Below, piece by piece: positions 45,319 through 54,623 of a stretch of DNA of 64,000 nt. A model generated the notes under the pieces. The model was not told the DNA's origin. It saw nothing but the letters and a program-made list of their open reading frames with translations, and searched no databases. Location of the stretch: positions 30,351-94,350 of the forward strand of contig NZ_ATVS01000015.1 in NCBI RefSeq assembly GCF_000420845.1, read 5' to 3'. The translations under genes and the position numbers were made by a program. Within the stretch, counting starts at the first letter, position 1. Each line of letters begins with the position of its first letter. The DNA comes from Butyrivibrio sp. AE3009 (GTDB lineage Bacteria > Bacillota > Clostridia > Lachnospirales > Lachnospiraceae).

Positions 45319-46434
45319 ATGACTAAAGTGCTATTACATACCCCTGATGGTGTAAGAGACATTTACGGAAGAGAGTGCAGCGACAGAATTCTTGTCAAAG
45401 AGAAAATCCACGACAAAATGAAGCTTTTTGGCTATGAAGATATGGAGACTCCTACTTTTGAGTTCTTCGATGTTTTTGCTGAGGAGATCAATGCTTCAGA
45501 TGCCAGAGAATTATACAAGTTTTTTGATAAAGAGGGTAACACTCTGGTTCTTAGACCTGACTTTACTCCATCTGTAGCAAGATGTGCCTCAAAGTCCATG
45601 CTTGAGAACGGAACCCCTATAAGAGTTGTATATCAGGGTAAATCTTTCCTTAATACATCCAACTTTCAGGGCAAACTTAAGGAGAACTATGATATCGGCG
45701 TTGAGCTGTTTAATGACGATTCTGTATATGCCGACGCTGAGATGATAGCTCTTCTTATCGAATCTCTTAAGAGCTCAGGCCTTACCGATTTCCAGGTCAG
45801 CATCGGTGATGCTGATTATTACAAAGGAATCTGTGAGGAAGCTGGAATTGATGCCGAGACTGAGAGTCTTATCAGAGAACAGATAGTTCAGAAGAACTAT
45901 TTTGCTGCTGAGAGTATTATGGTTGAGCGTAACATCCAGGATAAATACAGAAATCTTCTTGTGAAGGTATCTGAGTTTATCGGTTCAGATGAGGCTCTTG
46001 ATAATGCTGAGAAAGAAGTTTCCAACAAGAGGTCACTGTCAGCAATTAGGCGCCTCAAGAGCTTGTATGGGGTACTTAAGGAATATAACTGCAGCCAATA
46101 TGTCTCCTTTGACCTTGGAATGCTGAGCAAATTCAACTATTACACAGGTGTTATCTTCAGTGCTTATACCTATGGCGTAGGAGATGCAATTGCCAAAGGC
46201 GGAAGATACGATTCACTTCTGGGTAAATATGGTAAGGATGCACCTGCCATCGGCTTTGTTATCATCCTGGATGACCTTATGTCAGCTCTTTATAGACAAA
46301 ATGTAGAGATTGAACACGAAGATGAAGTGGTTATCTTAGAATTTGATGAGAATAGTTTTGAGGCACAGCTTTCGGAAGCTGCGGATCTTCGTAAATCAGG
46401 TCAGAAAGTTGCCCTTTGTTACAAGAAAGGTTAA
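45319..46434 (+). CDS. hisZ: ATP phosphoribosyltransferase regulatory subunit HisZ
   Basis: HisZ is a HisRS-like protein that lacks tRNA aminoacylation and activates short-form HisG, also carrying histidine feedback control. The 371-residue protein shows class II synthetase folds (MLHTPDGVRDIYG, RPDFTPSVARC as motif 2, GGRYDSLLGKYG as motif 3) but no anticodon-binding domain of the usual size. ATG 45319 follows GAGG at 5 nt; a GTG at 45313 lies in frame. The short HisG next door confirms HisZ dependence. Confidence 0.9.
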   Translation: MTKVLLHTPDGVRDIYGRECSDRILVKEKIHDKMKLFGYEDMETPTFEFFDVFAEEINASDARELYKFFDKEGNTLVLRPDFTPSVARCASKSMLENGTPIRVVYQGKSFLNTSNFQGKLKENYDIGVELFNDDSVYADAEMIALLIESLKSSGLTDFQVSIGDADYYKGICEEAGIDAETESLIREQIVQKNYFAAESIMVERNIQDKYRNLLVKVSEFIGSDEALDNAEKEVSNKRSLSAIRRLKSLYGVLKEYNCSQYVSFDLGMLSKFNYYTGVIFSAYTYGVGDAIAKGGRYDSLLGKYGKDAPAIGFVIILDDLMSALYRQNVEIEHEDEVVILEFDENSFEAQLSEAADLRKSGQKVALCYKKG

Positions 46435-46445
46435 TTGGTGAATAT

Positions 46446-47081
46446 ATGAGATATCTTACATTTGCCCTTGGAAAGGGACGACTTGTGGATTCCACAATGG
46501 AGATACTTAATAAATGCGGTATTCAGTGTGAAGAGATCCTGGACAAGAAGACCAGGAAGCTCATTTTTACAAATGAAGAGCTTAAGCTTAAGTTTTTCCT
46601 GGCAAAGGGACCGGATGTTCCTACCTACGTTGAATATGGCGCAGCTGATATAGGAATTGTTGGCGCTGACACAATTATGGAAGAAAATAGACGTGTTTAC
46701 GAGGTCCTTGATCTTGGCTTTGGCAAATGCAGAATGTGTGTCTGCGGACCTCATGAGGCAAAAGAGCTTCTCGAGCATCGCGAGATGATAAGAGTAGCCA
46801 GCAAATATCCTAATATTGCCAAGGATTATTTCTTCAATAAGAAGCATCAGACAGTTGATATTATTAAGCTTAACGGCTCAGTTGAGCTTGGACCGATCGT
46901 TAATCTATCAGATGTTATTGTTGATATTGTTGAGACCGGATCCACTTTAAGAGAGAACGGTCTGGAAGTTTTGGAAGAGATTTGTCCCCTGTCTGCAAGA
47001 ATGATCGTCAATCAGGTCAGCATGCAGATGGAGACAGAACGTATCAGAAAGATTATTAATGCAATGAAGGAGAACCTTTGA
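46446..47081 (+). CDS. hisG: ATP phosphoribosyltransferase, short form
   Basis: HisG condenses ATP and PRPP in the first step of histidine synthesis. The 211-residue protein is the short form without the C-terminal regulatory domain, and needs HisZ. Motifs: [37 protein letters not shown]-type strand, and [15 protein letters not shown], the PRPP-binding loop. ATG 46446 follows GGTGA; an earlier ATG at 46416 overlaps hisZ. It is 3 nt before hisD. Confidence 0.93.
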   Translation: [211 protein letters not shown]

Positions 47082-47084
47082 TAT

Positions 47085-48374
47085 ATGAGAACCGTTAGTT
47101 TAAATGAAGAGACCAAAAATGAACTTCTCGGCAATCTTCTCGGAAGAAATCCCGGAAGTTACTCCGAATACGAAGCAACTGTTAATGAAATAATCACGAA
47201 CATAAGAAATAATGGTGACAGTGCGTTATTTGATTACACCAAGAAGTTTGATAAATGTGACATAACAGCTGATAACATTCTGGTTACCAGAGCGGAGATT
47301 GACGAAGCTTATAAGAAGCTTGCACCTAAATTTGTTGAGGTTATGAAAAAGAGTGCCGAGAACATCCGCGTATTCCACGAGAAGCAGAAGAGGAATTCCT
47401 GGATCGACACCAAGGAAGATGGCAGCATCTTAGGACAGAGAATCCTGCCTATTGAAATCTCCGGCGTTTACGTACCCGGTGGTAAGGCTGCTTATCCTTC
47501 AAGTGTTCTTATGAATGTAGTTCCCGCTAAGGTTGCAGGCGTAGAGAGAATTGTGATGTGCACACCTCCCGGTAAGGACGGAAGTGTTAATCCCGGAACT
47601 CTTGTTGCAGCAGATATAGCAGGTGTTACCGAAGTATATAAAGTAGGTGGTGCTCAGGCAATCGCTGCAATGGCTTTTGGAACAGAGAGTGTACCAAAGG
47701 TTGATAAAATAACAGGCCCCGGTAACATTTTTGTTGCTCTTGCCAAGAAGGCGTGTTTCGGTCACGTATCAATTGATTCTATTGCCGGCCCCAGTGAGAT
47801 CCTCGTTCTTGCTGATGAAACTGCCAATCCCAGATATGTGGCAGCGGATCTTTTATCTCAGGCAGAACACGATGAGATGGCAAGTGCTATTCTTGTAACA
47901 ACTTCAGCAGATTTGGCAGAAAAAGTTTCAAGCGAGATTGATGAGTTTCTTAAGACACTTTCAAGAAGTGATATAATTAAAAAGTCATTGGATAACTACG
48001 GTTATATTTTTGTGGCTGACAACATGGAAGATGCAATTGATGCAGCCAATGCTGTTGCATCTGAGCACCTTGAGATAATAACCAAGAATCCTTTCGAGGT
48101 TATGACCAAGATCAAGAATGCCGGTGCCATCTTCCTTGGAGAATATTCATCAGAGCCTCTCGGAGATTACTATGCAGGCCCCAACCATATTCTTCCGACC
48201 AACAGAACCGCAAGATTCTTCTCACCTCTTAATGTAGATGATTTCATGAAGAAGACAAGCATTATCGCTTATTCCAGAGAAGGGCTTGAGAAGGTTCATA
48301 AGGATATAGAACTTTTTGCCAAAGAAGAGGGCTTGACCGCACACGCAAACTCGATATCCGTAAGGTTTGACTAA
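47085..48374 (+). CDS. hisD: Histidinol dehydrogenase
   Basis: HisD oxidises histidinol to histidine in the last two steps, using NAD+ and zinc. The 429-residue protein has VYVPGGKAAYPSSVLMNV, GGAQAIAAMAFGTE, ITGPGN, DSIAGPSEILVLAD, LSQAEHDEMA (with zinc/catalytic His) and AGPNHILPTNRTARF. The length and motif order are complete. Its start is 3 nt after hisG. A 172-nt AT-rich gap follows, before hisB. Confidence 0.96.
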   Translation: MRTVSLNEETKNELLGNLLGRNPGSYSEYEATVNEIITNIRNNGDSALFDYTKKFDKCDITADNILVTRAEIDEAYKKLAPKFVEVMKKSAENIRVFHEKQKRNSWIDTKEDGSILGQRILPIEISGVYVPGGKAAYPSSVLMNVVPAKVAGVERIVMCTPPGKDGSVNPGTLVAADIAGVTEVYKVGGAQAIAAMAFGTESVPKVDKITGPGNIFVALAKKACFGHVSIDSIAGPSEILVLADETANPRYVAADLLSQAEHDEMASAILVTTSADLAEKVSSEIDEFLKTLSRSDIIKKSLDNYGYIFVADNMEDAIDAANAVASEHLEIITKNPFEVMTKIKNAGAIFLGEYSSEPLGDYYAGPNHILPTNRTARFFSPLNVDDFMKKTSIIAYSREGLEKVHKDIELFAKEEGLTAHANSISVRFD

Positions 48375-48546
48375 TACGGTTAACATTATTATATACTGAC
48401 TGATATGGTTAATATCGATAACATATCAACTGTAATCATAATAATTGCAAGTGAACTTTCTAAATTATCTATAAAATGCAAGTTTTATAATTTGTTAATA
48501 ATTTAAACAACAATATTTTGTTGATTTGCCTAGGGAGATACTAATT

Positions 48547-49149
48547 ATGGATATCCGAAATGCAAGCCGAATTGCAACTGTAAAACGCAGTACAAAAGAA
48601 ACTGATATCGAAATAACCTTGAATCTGGACGGTTCAGGGCAGGCTGATATCGATACAGGCATAGGTTTTTTTGATCATATGCTTGATGGTTTTGCAAGAC
48701 ATGGTCTTTTTGATCTTACAGTTAAAGTTAAAGGTGACCTTCGGGTTGATGGACATCACACCGTTGAAGATACCGGAATTGTGCTTGGAAAGGCTATTGC
48801 AGAAGCGCTTGGCGACAAAAAGGGTATTAAAAGATATGGATCTATGATTCTTCCGATGGACGAAACTCTTGTAATGAGTGCTGTAGACCTGTGTGGCAGA
48901 CCGTATTTCGTAATGGACGCTGATTTTGCTGCTCCTATGGTTGGTGAATTCGACACACAGCTGGTAAGAGAGTTTTTCTATGCAGTATCCTACAGCGCAG
49001 CTATGAATCTCCATCTTCGTGTAATCACCGGACTCAACGATCATCACAAGATAGAAGCTCTGTTCAAGGCCTTTTCCAAAGCATTGGATGAAGCATCCTC
49101 TTATGATTCCAGAATTAAGGACGTTCTCAGTACAAAAGGAGCATTATGA
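48547..49149 (+). CDS. hisB: Imidazoleglycerol-phosphate dehydratase
   Basis: HisB removes water from imidazole glycerol phosphate with two manganese ions. The 200-residue protein has the paired metal motifs IGFFDHMLDGFARHG, DGHHTVEDTGIVLG and, near the end, NDHHKIEALFKAFSKAL. ATG 48547 follows AGGGAGA; a TTG at 48526 lies upstream in the same frame but in AT-rich leader. The gap before it (48375-48546) holds possible TTGCAA/TATAAA elements at 19-nt spacing, too weak to call. Confidence 0.95.
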   Translation: MDIRNASRIATVKRSTKETDIEITLNLDGSGQADIDTGIGFFDHMLDGFARHGLFDLTVKVKGDLRVDGHHTVEDTGIVLGKAIAEALGDKKGIKRYGSMILPMDETLVMSAVDLCGRPYFVMDADFAAPMVGEFDTQLVREFFYAVSYSAAMNLHLRVITGLNDHHKIEALFKAFSKALDEASSYDSRIKDVLSTKGAL

Positions 49150-49150
49150 T

Positions 49151-50437
49151 ATGAATTACAAAAAGCTTTTTATCCCCTGCATATATTTAAAAGACGGTAA
49201 AGCCATGACTGATATGTCAGGCGATGCAGTTTTGATTGATTCTGCTGTAGAAGCAGCAACAAGGTTTAGTGATCTCGGTGCAGATGAGATTCTTGTTTTC
49301 GACCTGTCAGAACCCGGCAATGACAAAGCTCATGAAAAAGCTATGGATGATCTTAAGGACATCTGCAAAGCCTCTGACGTTCCCGTAATAGGTGCCGGCA
49401 ATGTTAAGCGTATGGAGGATATAAAAAAGCTCCTTTATGCAGGCTGCAAAAGAGCGTGCCTTGATTATTCCGATGGTAAGAACGTTGAGATAACAGAAGA
49501 AATTTCAGATAAATTCGGCAAGGATAAGATACTTATCACTTTTTCATCTTCGGACGATATTTCTGCTAATTTGGATAAAGTCAGAACTTATAGCACCGAG
49601 CTTATCTGTTTAAATGATTATTCAGCTATTCCTGCTGATGCTGAACTTCCGGTTATTTGTGTGCTTCCCGAAGCGTTTGCAGGTAATTTATTCGATGTTT
49701 TGCAGGACGAGAAAATTTCCGGTGTGAGTGGTCCATATATTAACCAGAATGCTGAAAAAATCGATGCATACAAGTCCGATTGCATCAAAAAGAGCATTCC
49801 GATTCTTGTTCTGGAGCCTGAATTTTCTTTTGAAGATCTTAAGAAGAACTCAGACGGCATGGTTCCTGTAATTGTTCAGGATTATCGTACGGATCAGGTT
49901 TTGATGCTGGCATACATGAACGAAGAAGCATATAATAATACATTGAAGACAGGAAAAATGACATATTTTTCCCGTAGCAGAAACCAGCTATGGTTAAAGG
50001 GCGAAACCAGCGGACATTTCCAATTTGTTAAGTCATTGTATGCCGATTGCGACCTGGATACCATCCTTGCCAAGGTTAAGCAGGTGGGTGCTGCCTGTCA
50101 TACCGGCAGTTACTCATGCTTCTTTAACAAGATCGCCGAGAAAGATTATAACGAAAAGAACCCGCAGAAGGTCTTGGACAGTGTATATGAAGTTATCAAG
50201 GATCGCAAAGTCAATCCAAGACAAGGTTCATACACCAATTACCTTTTTGACAAAGGCATTGATAAGATTCTTAAGAAAGTCGGCGAAGAGGCTACAGAGA
50301 TGGTTATTGCCGCCAAGAACCCGAATGAAAATGAAGTGGTTTACGAAATGTCTGATTTCCTGTATCATATGATGGTCCTTATGGCTGAAAAAAATGTCAG
50401 CTGGGAGGATATAACCGACGAACTGTCAAGAAGATAA
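49151..50437 (+). CDS. hisIE: HisIE with an extra N-terminal degenerate HisA/HisF-like barrel
   Basis: HisI hydrolyses PR-AMP and HisE removes pyrophosphate from PR-ATP. The 428-residue protein has three parts. Residues 1-225 resemble a HisA/HisF TIM barrel (KLFIPCIYLKDGKAM; ADEILVFDLSE; VPVIGAGNVKRMEDIKKLLYAGC), but the catalytic Asp of strand 1 is Tyr12 (CIY instead of CLD) and later phosphate loops are eroded. Residues 226-330 are HisI (MVPVIVQDYRTDQVLMLAYM, TYFSRSR, zinc cysteines C300, C316, C323). Residues 340-425 are HisE (KKVGEEATEMVIAAKN). AAAGGAG inside hisB is its ribosome binding site. Active HisA/HisF must be encoded elsewhere. Confidence 0.93.
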   Translation: MNYKKLFIPCIYLKDGKAMTDMSGDAVLIDSAVEAATRFSDLGADEILVFDLSEPGNDKAHEKAMDDLKDICKASDVPVIGAGNVKRMEDIKKLLYAGCKRACLDYSDGKNVEITEEISDKFGKDKILITFSSSDDISANLDKVRTYSTELICLNDYSAIPADAELPVICVLPEAFAGNLFDVLQDEKISGVSGPYINQNAEKIDAYKSDCIKKSIPILVLEPEFSFEDLKKNSDGMVPVIVQDYRTDQVLMLAYMNEEAYNNTLKTGKMTYFSRSRNQLWLKGETSGHFQFVKSLYADCDLDTILAKVKQVGAACHTGSYSCFFNKIAEKDYNEKNPQKVLDSVYEVIKDRKVNPRQGSYTNYLFDKGIDKILKKVGEEATEMVIAAKNPNENEVVYEMSDFLYHMMVLMAEKNVSWEDITDELSRR

Positions 50438-50446
50438 GGAAACGAT

Positions 50447-52327
50447 ATGAATTATAATTTAGCTCTTACAGACGACATTTTGCTTAGTATCGAGAAACCC
50501 GAGAGATATATAGGAAATGAAGTCAACTCAGTGACAAAAGACAAATCAGAGGTGGATATCCGATTTGCCTTTTGCTTTCCTGATGTTTACGAGATAGGAA
50601 TGTCCCATCTGGGAATTCAGATTTTGTACGGAATGTTTAACTCCTACAACGATGTTTGGTGCGAGAGGGTTTATTCACCCTGGACCGACATGGATGCACT
50701 ACTAAGGAGCAAAAACATTCCTCTTTTTGCGCTTGAATCACAGGACCCTGTCAAGAACTTTGACTTCCTTGGATTTACGCTTCAGTACGAGATGTGCTAT
50801 ACAAACATTTTGCAGATTCTAGATCTGTCAGGTATACCTTTTATGACAAAGGACAGGACCTGGGATGATCCAATTGTTATAGGTGGAGGTCCCTGCACTT
50901 ATAATCCTGAGCCTATTGCAGACTTTTTTGATATTTTCTACATAGGTGAGGGTGAAACCAGGTATAGAGAGCTCTTTGACATGTATAAGAAAGCCAGGAG
51001 GGACGGCATTTCGAGGGAGGATTTCCTTCATGAGGTTGCTAAGATACCCGGTATGTACGTGCCTTCACTCTTTAATATTTCTTACAAAGAAGACGGAACA
51101 ATCGACAAGATTGAGACTGTTTATGACGACATACCTTCAACTGTTAAGAAGGAGATGTGTCTTGATCTCGATGAGATGTTTTATCCTACCAAGCCCGTGG
51201 TTCCTTATATCAAGATAACTCAGGACAGAGTGGTCCTTGAAGTTATGCGCGGATGCATAAGAGGCTGCAGATTCTGCCAGGCAGGGCAGCTCTATAAGCC
51301 GCTTCGCGAAAAGAATGTTGAAAGACTTAAAAAGCTTGCACTGGAAGCTCTTGCCAATACAGGATATGAGGAGATTTCTCTTAGCTCACTCAGCTCCAGC
51401 GATTATACGCAGCTTCCTGAGCTTATAGACTTCCTGATAGAGCACTGTAACGAGAAGAAGATAAATATTTCACTTCCATCTCTGCGAATTGATGCTTTTT
51501 CCCTTGATGTTATGAGCAAGGTTCAGGATGTTAAAAAGAGTAGTCTTACTTTTGCTCCCGAAGCCGGAACCCAGAGAATGAGAGATGTTATAAATAAAGG
51601 ACTTACCGAAGAAGATATCCTTAGAGGTTCTGAGCAGGCCTTTTTAGGCGGCTGGAACAAGGTTAAGCTTTACTTCATGCTGGGTCTTCCGGGGGAGACA
51701 GATGAAGATATTCTTGGAATAGGCGATATTTCCAACAAGATTGCTGCATTGTATTATGAGACGCTTCCGAAGGATAAGAGAAACGGAAGAGCAATTGACA
51801 TCGTTGCAAGTACTTCTTTCTTTGTTCCTAAGCCCTTTACACCTTTCCAGTGGGCAAGAATGAACACAAAAGAAGAATTCCTTGATAAGGCTAATAAGAC
51901 CAGAAAAGGTATTATGGCTCAGATCAACCAGAAGCACATCAAATACAACTGGCATGAAGCCGATGCCAGCATGATGGAAGGAGTTCTCGCAAGGGGCGAC
52001 AGAAAGCTCTGCAAAGTCATCCTGGAAGCGTACAAAAAAGGTTGTATCTTTGATGCATGGGGTGAATATTTCAAATTTGACGTATGGATGGAAACATTCA
52101 AAGAATGCGGCGTTGATCCATTTTTCTATACTACAAGAGAACGTTCAGATGATGAGATCTTCCCTTGGGACATGATTGATTGTGGTGTCACAAAGGCATT
52201 CCTTCTCAGAGAATGGCACACCTCTCAGGAAGGCAAAAAATCCTCCAACTGCAGACAGCAATGTCTTGGCTGCGGTGCAGCGGCCTATGGCGTAGGAGTA
52301 TGTAAGGAGGGCCGAAACAATGCATAA
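50447..52327 (+). CDS. B12-binding-type radical SAM protein, TIGR03960 family
   Basis: The 626-residue protein carries a radical SAM cluster motif CIRGCRFC (C-x3-C-x2-C) in VVLEVMRGCIRGCRFCQAGQ at about residue 270, preceded by a cobalamin-binding-like N-terminal domain (FCFPDVYEIGMSHLGIQILY). It is followed by GGWNKVKLYFMLGLPGETDED and a C-terminal Cys cluster (CRQQCLGCGAA). These proteins always sit upstream of the TIGR03936 partner and rng/rplU; the substrate is unknown. The partner gene starts 8 nt inside its end. It is 9 nt after hisIE, so the his operon and this block may be co-transcribed. Confidence 0.9.
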   Translation: MNYNLALTDDILLSIEKPERYIGNEVNSVTKDKSEVDIRFAFCFPDVYEIGMSHLGIQILYGMFNSYNDVWCERVYSPWTDMDALLRSKNIPLFALESQDPVKNFDFLGFTLQYEMCYTNILQILDLSGIPFMTKDRTWDDPIVIGGGPCTYNPEPIADFFDIFYIGEGETRYRELFDMYKKARRDGISREDFLHEVAKIPGMYVPSLFNISYKEDGTIDKIETVYDDIPSTVKKEMCLDLDEMFYPTKPVVPYIKITQDRVVLEVMRGCIRGCRFCQAGQLYKPLREKNVERLKKLALEALANTGYEEISLSSLSSSDYTQLPELIDFLIEHCNEKKINISLPSLRIDAFSLDVMSKVQDVKKSSLTFAPEAGTQRMRDVINKGLTEEDILRGSEQAFLGGWNKVKLYFMLGLPGETDEDILGIGDISNKIAALYYETLPKDKRNGRAIDIVASTSFFVPKPFTPFQWARMNTKEEFLDKANKTRKGIMAQINQKHIKYNWHEADASMMEGVLARGDRKLCKVILEAYKKGCIFDAWGEYFKFDVWMETFKECGVDPFFYTTRERSDDEIFPWDMIDCGVTKAFLLREWHTSQEGKKSSNCRQQCLGCGAAAYGVGVCKEGRNNA

Positions 52328-53051
52328 ACTGCGACTTAAATTCAGCAAAAACGGTCCGATTAAGTTCATTGGACATTTGGATGTAATGAGATATTTTCAG
52401 AAGGCCATCAGAAGAGCAGATATTGATGTCAAGTATTCTGAAGGCTTCAGCCCTCATCAGGTGATATCATTTGCACAGCCCTTAAGCGTAGGTGCTACAA
52501 GTGACGGAGAATATATGGATATGACCGTCAATTCCATGGTTTCCACAAAAGATATCATGGATAGGCTTAACAATGTGCTTAACGAAGGGATTAAGATCCT
52601 GGCGATAACAGAACTGTCCGAAAGAGATGAGAAGGCCATGACAGCTTCTTTTGCTGCCAGATACAGACTAAACTTCAGAGAGAATATAAGACCGGATTTT
52701 GATTGGTGCTCCAAATTTGAAGAATATCTTTCACAGGACAAGCTACCTGCCATGAAGAAGACCAAGAGCGGTGAAAAAGAGATCGATATGAAGCCCATGA
52801 TCTTTGAATACTGCATAGACAGTGCAAAAGAAGAAGTCAATATTCTTCTTAGCATGAGTAGCTCCGCGACTCTTAAACCCACGCTTTTGTTCGAAGGCTT
52901 TTTTGCCTATGTAGGTAAGGAGTTTAACAAAAATGCCCTCGCAATCCATAGAGTAGATATATACAAAGAGGTTATTGAGGGAGAAAAGCGCTTCGCTGAG
53001 CCTTTTATATCGGATGATATCAATGAAAGATTCTGTATTACGGAAGTTTAA
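52320..53051 (+). CDS. Radical SAM-associated protein, TIGR03936 family (DUF2344)
   Basis: This 243-residue protein belongs to the DUF2344 family that in other bacteria is either fused to or adjacent to the TIGR03960 radical SAM protein. Family features: LRLKFSKNGPIKFIGHLDVMRYFQKAIRRA near the N-terminus (residues 1-33) and SEGFSPHQVISFAQPLSVGATSDGEYMD. It probably binds the substrate of its partner, likely ribosomal or tRNA-related given the neighbours, but this is inference. It begins at ATG 52320, overlapping the upstream stop, with GGAGGG at 52307-52312. Confidence 0.88.
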   Translation: MHKLRLKFSKNGPIKFIGHLDVMRYFQKAIRRADIDVKYSEGFSPHQVISFAQPLSVGATSDGEYMDMTVNSMVSTKDIMDRLNNVLNEGIKILAITELSERDEKAMTASFAARYRLNFRENIRPDFDWCSKFEEYLSQDKLPAMKKTKSGEKEIDMKPMIFEYCIDSAKEEVNILLSMSSSATLKPTLLFEGFFAYVGKEFNKNALAIHRVDIYKEVIEGEKRFAEPFISDDINERFCITEV

Positions 53052-53055
53052 CACT

Positions 53056-54210
53056 ATGAATCAGGGAATGATAATCAAATCCAACTACAAAAACATGCCT
53101 GTCGTCACCTGTCTGGTTGATGGCAGGCTTGAATTTCTTTCATTCGTAAGAAAAAGTGACCTGGGCAATTTATATCTCGGCAGGGTGGACCATATCGTTA
53201 AGAATATCAACGCCGCGTTCATTCGGTTGTCAAATGATAACATGGGATATCTTTCCCTTAAGAACGTCAATAAATGCTGTGTTCTGAACAGAAAGCTCGG
53301 TCCGAAAGATGACCTGCGCCAAGGCGATGAGATCCTTGTACAGGTTGAGTCTGAAGCCGTTAAGACCAAGAAAACCAAACTAACCACCTGCATCAGTGTT
53401 TCAGGCAAGTATACGGTAATCACTCTTGGCAAAAACGGTGTAGGTTGTTCTGTTAAGCTTGAAGATGCTGTCAGAAACAGACTTATTGGTATTGTAAAAG
53501 AGGATATTTCAAGCATTACTTCTGAGTATCTTGATAGATTATGTGGAGACTGCTTTGGCACAATCATCAGAACTGATGCAGCAGAGCTTGATCCTGATGA
53601 TGCAGGCGATATACTTATTCAGGATATCAGGAACAATCTTGACAATCTTTTGAACCTTTTAGCTGAAGCGGGCACCAGAAAAGTATATTCCACATTTTCT
53701 GAAACTTCATCTGACGAAGATCTCCTTGAGCAGCACATTGCCAAAGCAGAGAACTACATGAAGCTCCACGGTATATCCGATTATGAAATGAAAGATGATT
53801 CAGGCATTTGGGGTATTAGCAGCAAGATAGATGAACTATGCAAGAATAAGGTATGGCTTAAAAGTGGAGCTTTCTTGATAATCGAGCAGCTTGAAAGCTT
53901 CAATGCAATAGATGTTAATACCGGCAAAGCCATAAACGGCAAAGATGATATCATCAAAAAAGTCAATCTCGAAGCAACTAAAGAGATAATTCGACAGATC
54001 AGACTCCGTAACCTTACCGGAATGATATTGATTGATTTTATCAACATGAAGAGTAAGGAAGATAACGAAGAATTGATAGAAGTCATGAAGGATTTATGCA
54101 GGAGAGACCCTGTTCATACCTCTTTTATAGATATCACGGGCCTTGGCATAATGGAGCTTATCCGTAATAAAAATGATAAATCGTTAAAAGAAACTTTATT
54201 AAACTGTTGA
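53056..54210 (+). CDS. Ribonuclease E/G family protein
   Basis: RNase E/G enzymes start mRNA decay and rRNA processing with 5'-end-dependent endonuclease action. The 384-residue protein has the S1 domain (LYLGRVDHIVKNINAAFIRL), and both catalytic Asp motifs: FNAIDVNTGKA and GMILIDFINMKSKED. It lacks the C-terminal scaffold of RNase E and so is RNase G-like. ATG 53056 is 9 nt after ACGGAAG; MIIKSN at 53068 is an alternative. The last codons overlap the rplU promoter. Confidence 0.88.
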   Translation: MNQGMIIKSNYKNMPVVTCLVDGRLEFLSFVRKSDLGNLYLGRVDHIVKNINAAFIRLSNDNMGYLSLKNVNKCCVLNRKLGPKDDLRQGDEILVQVESEAVKTKKTKLTTCISVSGKYTVITLGKNGVGCSVKLEDAVRNRLIGIVKEDISSITSEYLDRLCGDCFGTIIRTDAAELDPDDAGDILIQDIRNNLDNLLNLLAEAGTRKVYSTFSETSSDEDLLEQHIAKAENYMKLHGISDYEMKDDSGIWGISSKIDELCKNKVWLKSGAFLIIEQLESFNAIDVNTGKAINGKDDIIKKVNLEATKEIIRQIRLRNLTGMILIDFINMKSKEDNEELIEVMKDLCRRDPVHTSFIDITGLGIMELIRNKNDKSLKETLLNC

Positions 54211-54235
54211 CAACATTGATATTAGATGTTAATAT
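54207..54235 (+). promoter_or_regulatory. Consensus promoter for rplU-prp-rpmA inside the end of the RNase gene
   Basis: TTGACA (54207-54212, overlapping the stop codon at 54208-54210), 17-nt spacer, TAATAT (54230-54235). Predicted start near 54242. Confidence 0.85.
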
Positions 54236-54241
54236 ATCATG

Positions 54242-54312
54242 GTATGCCGCTTAACTAGGCATAAGTGGGCCTTTTTGCCCCGCCGAAGTTAGCGAGTTTT
54301 TTGAAGAAGGAG
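54242..54312 (+). ncRNA. Ribosomal protein L21 leader (cis-regulatory RNA)
   Basis: The leader between promoter and rplU folds as TATGCC/GGCATA (54243-54264 region), a second hairpin GTGGGC/GCCCCGC closing a TTTTT loop, and an outer pairing CGCTTAACT with AGTTAGCG. This arrangement and the place upstream of rplU match the Firmicute L21 leader, through which L21 is thought to repress its own operon. Recognised from memory, not by a covariance search. Confidence 0.7.
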
Positions 54313-54319
54313 GTAACTT

Positions 54320-54622
54320 ATGTACGCAATTATTGTAACTGGTGGTAAGCAGTACAAGGTTTCCGAGGGAGATCAGATCAAAGTTGAGAAACTTGATGTT
54401 GAATCCGGAAAAGAAGTAACATTTGATGTTATTGCAGTAAACGACGGTACACTTAAGGTAGCTGACGCTGTTAGCTCAGCTAAGGTTAGCGCAACAGTTG
54501 TTGAGCAGGGCCGTGACAAGAAGGTTGTTGTTTACAAGTACAAGAGAAAGACAGGCTATCACAAGAAGAATGGTCACAGACAGCCTTTCACTCTCGTTAA
54601 GATCAACAAGATCTCATTATAA
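54320..54622 (+). CDS. rplU: 50S ribosomal protein L21
   Basis: L21 is a large-subunit protein that binds 23S rRNA. The 100-residue protein begins MYAIIVTGGKQYKVSEGD and ends in the basic run YKYKRKTGYHKKNGHRQ, the usual C-terminal extension. AAGGAGG lies 8-9 nt before the ATG. It is followed by prp one base later. Confidence 0.97.
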   Translation: MYAIIVTGGKQYKVSEGDQIKVEKLDVESGKEVTFDVIAVNDGTLKVADAVSSAKVSATVVEQGRDKKVVVYKYKRKTGYHKKNGHRQPFTLVKINKISL

Positions 54623-54623
54623 T

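Noticed and set aside
48375..48546. Internal promoter between hisD and hisB
   Set aside because: The best pair (TTGCAA/TATAAA) has a 19-nt spacer in very AT-rich DNA; not strong enough to report as a feature.
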